This document shows positions 61,052 through 64,000 of a stretch of 64,000 nucleotides of DNA, in pieces. The stretch comes from Ferdinandcohnia sp036965045 (GTDB lineage Bacteria > Bacillota > Bacilli > Bacillales > Bacillaceae_L), in assembly GCF_036965045.1 (NCBI RefSeq), contig NZ_JBALOV010000029.1, positions 39,543 through 103,542 of the forward strand, in the 5' to 3' direction. Position numbers and translations under genes: made by a program. The notes below the pieces were generated by a model. The model had not been told where the DNA came from. It searched no databases and worked only from the letters and a program-made list of their open reading frames with translations. The first letter of the stretch is position 1. Each line of letters starts with the position of its first letter.

Positions 61052-62983
61052 TTATTTTGTATCAATCTTTGTCGGTAACACATTTTTAATGTTAGCAATG
61101 ATTTGATTGCTTATAGTATCTTCTACAAAAATGCTGACAGTTCCTGCATCCTCACTGGAACGAATTAAACGACCTATTCCTTGCCGCAACCTTAAGAGCA
61201 TGTACGGCAGGTCAATCTGCTCAAATGCGTTTTGAGATTTTTTTCTTTTTGCCTGAAAAACAGGATCATTTGGCGGGAATGGCAATGACCAGATGATTAC
61301 ATTGGACAATGAAGGTCCTGGAATATCAAGTCCTTCCCATAATGAAGTCGAGCAAAGAATGCTGGGCTCATTATTCTGAAACGTTGACACAAGTCCACTA
61401 ATTTCTTGATTCCCTTCAAATAACATTGGATATTTTTTTGTGTTGCAATTCTCTTTAAATGTTTGAAGCTCTTCTTTTGAATTAAATAAAAGTAATGCCC
61501 GGCCCCCAGATTTGTTAATCTCATCCCAGGCAAATTCAAATTTTGATTGAAACAGATCCTTACTGGACTGAAATACAGGCATCTGAATCTTCATTTGATT
61601 TTCATAGTCAAATGGTGATTCAACCGAAAATGATTGATAGTTTGTTATTCCTAAACTTTTTGAAAGATAGTCAAATGATTTATTTTCAGATAAAGTAGCA
61701 GAAGAAAACACAAATGGAATCTTATTTGAAAAAACTTTTTCCGCAAGAATGGTTTCTACTGCTTGTGGCATTATGACTAACGTGTAGCTTTCACCCTCTG
61801 CCTCGACCCACGTGATCGCATCATTTTCTTCACTAAAAAGCTTTAATGAATACTCCATTTGATCTAAGTATTCATCGACAATATGTAATTCGTATTGATC
61901 AATCGTATATGTCTCTGCCTCAAACACAAGATTATTCCCAATCTCAACTATCAACTGATGAAGCTTCTTAGCATCGGCAACTAAGTGCTCAGTACGGACT
62001 ATATCCATCCGTTCAGACCCTGAAACGGTTTGACTATTTGCTTGAAGTAATCTATAAAATTGACTGTTTTGTTCAATCGTATCTTCAATTAATTGAGCAA
62101 ATTCTTCCCGGATATCATTTTCTAATAGTCGTGTTAACAGACCTTCTAGAGTCGTTTCCTGGACCCGATACGTTAATGCTTTTTGAGCTGAGAACTCAAG
62201 TAAATGACCTTCATCAAAAACTACACAGCTACTTTCTGGTAAAAAAGGCAGCTGTCCTTCTCTTTTTCTGGCTTCCATCGTCCATACATGCTCCATATAA
62301 AAGTCATGGGAACAGATAATTAAATCAACAGCCTTTCGATAATGGTCTCTTGATAATGTTAGACCACAACGATGTCTCAAATCACATGAAAAACAATCCT
62401 GAAAGCTATCCCATGAAACACTTCTCCATTCCTCGTCCGTTAAATTAGGGTATGTTTTTCGATCCCCATAATGGTGGAAGGCTTGCATGGTAGAATGATT
62501 ATGAACAAAATCTGGTAATTCATTATAGATTTGTGAGATATGTTCATTTGTTGTTCTTCGAGTGGTAGTCTCTAATTTTCTCAAACAGAGATATTGATCC
62601 TGAGCCTTTGCAAGACGAACATCTATTTTTAGGTCTAATGCATCAGCTATTTTAGCAATATCGCCCTCAGGCTTCACAAGCTGCTCAATTAAGGACTCAT
62701 CTGCACATGAGATAACGGCAGGCTTTCTCATATATCTTGCATAACAAATCGCATATAAAAGGTAGACAATTGTTTTACCAGTACCTACACCTGCTTCTGC
62801 AAATACAATTGATTTTTCCTTAAACGCTTTTTCTAGCTGAAATGCCATATAAATTTGTTCATCACGAAGCTCAAAACCCTTTTCCGGAAGGATGTCATAA
62901 AAGACATCACCAATCCACTCATTTAATTTATCAAAGAAATTTTCATTTCTGGAAATTTGAAAGGGTAACCTTTCTCCAATCAT
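61052..62983 (-). CDS. ypvA: DinG/XPD-family DNA helicase (YpvA)
   Basis: About 643 residues. Walker A is AEAGVGTGKTIVYLL; the DEAH box is VVFDEGHLLEF; and motif VI is RLRQGIGRLIRSSEDAG. Four Cys between motifs Ia and II (YLCLRK, DCFSC, HRCGL) can hold the [4Fe-4S] cluster of the XPD/DinG group. Length matches B. subtilis YpvA (~640). The start at 62981-62983 lies eight bases after GGGGG. Likely roles are unwinding damaged or structured DNA. Confidence 0.93.
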   Translation of the reverse strand: MIGERLPFQISRNENFFDKLNEWIGDVFYDILPEKGFELRDEQIYMAFQLEKAFKEKSIVFAEAGVGTGKTIVYLLYAICYARYMRKPAVISCADESLIEQLVKPEGDIAKIADALDLKIDVRLAKAQDQYLCLRKLETTTRRTTNEHISQIYNELPDFVHNHSTMQAFHHYGDRKTYPNLTDEEWRSVSWDSFQDCFSCDLRHRCGLTLSRDHYRKAVDLIICSHDFYMEHVWTMEARKREGQLPFLPESSCVVFDEGHLLEFSAQKALTYRVQETTLEGLLTRLLENDIREEFAQLIEDTIEQNSQFYRLLQANSQTVSGSERMDIVRTEHLVADAKKLHQLIVEIGNNLVFEAETYTIDQYELHIVDEYLDQMEYSLKLFSEENDAITWVEAEGESYTLVIMPQAVETILAEKVFSNKIPFVFSSATLSENKSFDYLSKSLGITNYQSFSVESPFDYENQMKIQMPVFQSSKDLFQSKFEFAWDEINKSGGRALLLFNSKEELQTFKENCNTKKYPMLFEGNQEISGLVSTFQNNEPSILCSTSLWEGLDIPGPSLSNVIIWSLPFPPNDPVFQAKRKKSQNAFEQIDLPYMLLRLRQGIGRLIRSSEDAGTVSIFVEDTISNQIIANIKNVLPTKIDTK

Positions 62984-63069
62984 ATGTAAAACCCCCATAA
63001 ACCAAGGTACGCGCCAATTTTTAATTATCTACTAGTCGATAGATGAAGTCAATATTGTAAACAAAATAA

Positions 63070-63087
63070 AACCCGCACATGCGGGTT
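63070..63087 (-). terminator. Terminator after the 61-aa gene
   Basis: AACCCGCA / TGCGGGTT stem followed by a U-rich tract on the minus strand. Confidence 0.8.
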
Positions 63088-63098
63088 CTTAGTATGAT

Positions 63099-63284
63099 TC
63101 ATTCACTTTTATAACGTAACAAATCAACATCTATGGCAGTTGAGTGAGACATTGCATGAAGAAGGTCGTTTTTTGCTTGTGTTATCGATTGAAGAGGATC
63201 TAACTCTTCCCCGATCTCATTTTGTAAGACCATGTACGTATCATTCAACGCATCCTGTATTCTTTTGAAATCTAGGTAATTCAT
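63099..63284 (-). CDS. Hypothetical 61-aa protein
   Basis: MNYLDFKRIQDALNDTYMVL, then QNEIGEELDPLQSITQAKND and a helical tail ending LLRYKSE. It is soluble and fully helical. AGGAG lies nine bases before the chosen ATG. It lies between ypsC and ypvA on the same strand, with its own terminator. Not recognised. Confidence 0.65.
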   Translation of the reverse strand: MNYLDFKRIQDALNDTYMVLQNEIGEELDPLQSITQAKNDLLHAMSHSTAIDVDLLRYKSE

Positions 63285-63368
63285 TTTCATTCACTCCTGA
63301 AAAATTTGTAGACACCAATAAAGTATATGTCCCAGCAAGTTGAACTATTCATGAATTCCTTATATTTT

Positions 63369-64000
63369 TTAACGTTCTCTAGGTGGTCGTTTTCCCCAAT
63401 ACTGATAGTAATCGGTTCGGATAAATCCATTAAATAATTTGCGTTTTTTCGTTGCAGGTTTACCGTATAATTGTTCGAATTCAGGATGTGAGGTCAACAT
63501 ATATACGGACCATGTTTCATTTGGACGAAGGGCTTCCCCCATACTGCGATACATTTCTTCAACAGCCTTTTTCTCACCAAGTCTTTCTCCATATGGAGGA
63601 TTTCCGACAATAACTCCGTATTCCTTAGTAGTAGTAAAATCACGTACCTGCATTTGTTTAAATTGGATGAGGTCACCAAGCCCTGCTTCCTCAGCATTAT
63701 CCTTTGCTATTTGGATCATTCGGTGGTCAATATCATAGCCGCTAATATCAATAGGTTGATCATATCTAGCTAAATCCTCTACCTCTTGTCGTGCTTCATT
63801 CCAGCGACTTTTACCAATCCATCCCCATTCCTCAGAAACGAAATCACGATTAAAACCAGGAGCAATGTTTTGCCCAATTAATGCAGCTTCAATCGGGATG
63901 GTTCCTGAGCCGCAAAATGGATCGACAAATGGTCTATCTGGCGTCCAGTTGGTTAGCATGACTAAGGTTGCAGCCAGTGTTTCTTTTAAAGGCGCCTCAC
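63369..64000 (-). CDS. ypsC: 23S rRNA methyltransferase, RlmL/YpsC family (5' end outside window)
   Basis: The last ~210 codons of a THUMP-type class I methyltransferase. The visible part starts APLKETLAATLVMLTNW and has DPFCGSGTIPIEAAL (SAM motif I), GYDIDHRM (motif II) and the catalytic GNPPYGERLGEK (NPPY, typical of N-methylation of guanine or adenine). The frame stays open to the right edge, so the THUMP domain and start lie outside. It corresponds to B. subtilis YpsC and the m2G2445-type activity of RlmL. Confidence 0.9.
   Translation of the reverse strand, partial: EAPLKETLAATLVMLTNWTPDRPFVDPFCGSGTIPIEAALIGQNIAPGFNRDFVSEEWGWIGKSRWNEARQEVEDLARYDQPIDISGYDIDHRMIQIAKDNAEEAGLGDLIQFKQMQVRDFTTTKEYGVIVGNPPYGERLGEKKAVEEMYRSMGEALRPNETWSVYMLTSHPEFEQLYGKPATKKRKLFNGFIRTDYYQYWGKRPPRER

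Noticed and set aside
1..64000. CRISPR arrays, tRNA or rRNA genes, insertion sequences, prophage
   Set aside because: No regularly spaced repeats, no cloverleaf-like or rRNA stretches, and no transposase, integrase or phage structural genes were seen.

Overview
The window is chromosomal DNA from a low-GC, endospore-forming member of the Bacillaceae. Much of the gene order follows the ypm/ypl/ypj/ypi/ypg and ypb/ypc/ypd/ype/ypv/yps neighbourhoods that I recall from Bacillus subtilis. Evidence for spore formation is a small acid-soluble spore protein gene (sspL) and a yitABCD/yisZ-like sulfolactate locus. TTG and GTG starts behind strong Shine-Dalgarno (SD) sequences are common. I see no rRNA, tRNA, CRISPR array, prophage or transposase gene. 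The most mobile element present is a group I intron inside thyA.

Left part (1-31.3 kb): a YkoQ/YkoP-like pair; a Sco copper lipoprotein; a short YitT-family membrane protein; a five-gene minus-strand operon for activated sulfate and phosphosulfolactate (comA, a histidine phosphatase, cysH, sat, cysC) with a divergent MFS exporter; a PCYCGC lipoprotein; two DegV-type fatty-acid-binding proteins; ilvA; a hemolysin III-type protein; dfrA; thyA split by a td-type intron carrying a GIY-YIG homing endonuclease; a secreted anthrax-lethal-factor/PPEP-like protease beside ypjP; ypiP, brxA and cvfC (ypgR); an NlpC/P60 cell-wall hydrolase; yfmR and ypgQ; fhs; metA; and a TetR / SDR / methyltransferase cluster.

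Middle (31.5-40.7 kb): about 9 kb of accessory DNA with three tightly packed minus-strand genes. They encode a 1533-residue secreted alpha/alpha-toroid plus VWA protein, a 1379-residue secreted protein with a degenerate transglutaminase-like domain, a hydrophobic segment and a toxin-like C-terminal tail, and a 133-residue candidate immunity protein. The first two overlap by ATGA and the third starts 13 bases after the second. I read this as a probable polymorphic-toxin/immunity locus with an unusual large partner, and it is the best candidate here for an undescribed system.

Right part (41-64 kb): topB; an HD-GYP protein; cspD with a long leader; RNase H-like genes ypeP and ypdQ; a YuiD-like protein; sspL; the 5'-3' exonuclease ypcP; ypbS; the two-headed dynamin dynA (ypbR); the alkylpyrone pair ypbQ and bpsA; a duplicated P-loop ATPase; a ba3-type cytochrome oxidase operon (IIa, II, I) with an Fnr-like box upstream; carboxypeptidase ypwA; DinG-like helicase ypvA; and the 3' part of an rRNA methyltransferase (ypsC/rlmL).

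Two copies of one interspersed repeat lie directly upstream of sco and metA in the same orientation relative to the gene. A different dispersed repeat lies between ypeP and ypdQ. Family names and comparisons come from recognition of motifs and from memory; no database search was made.
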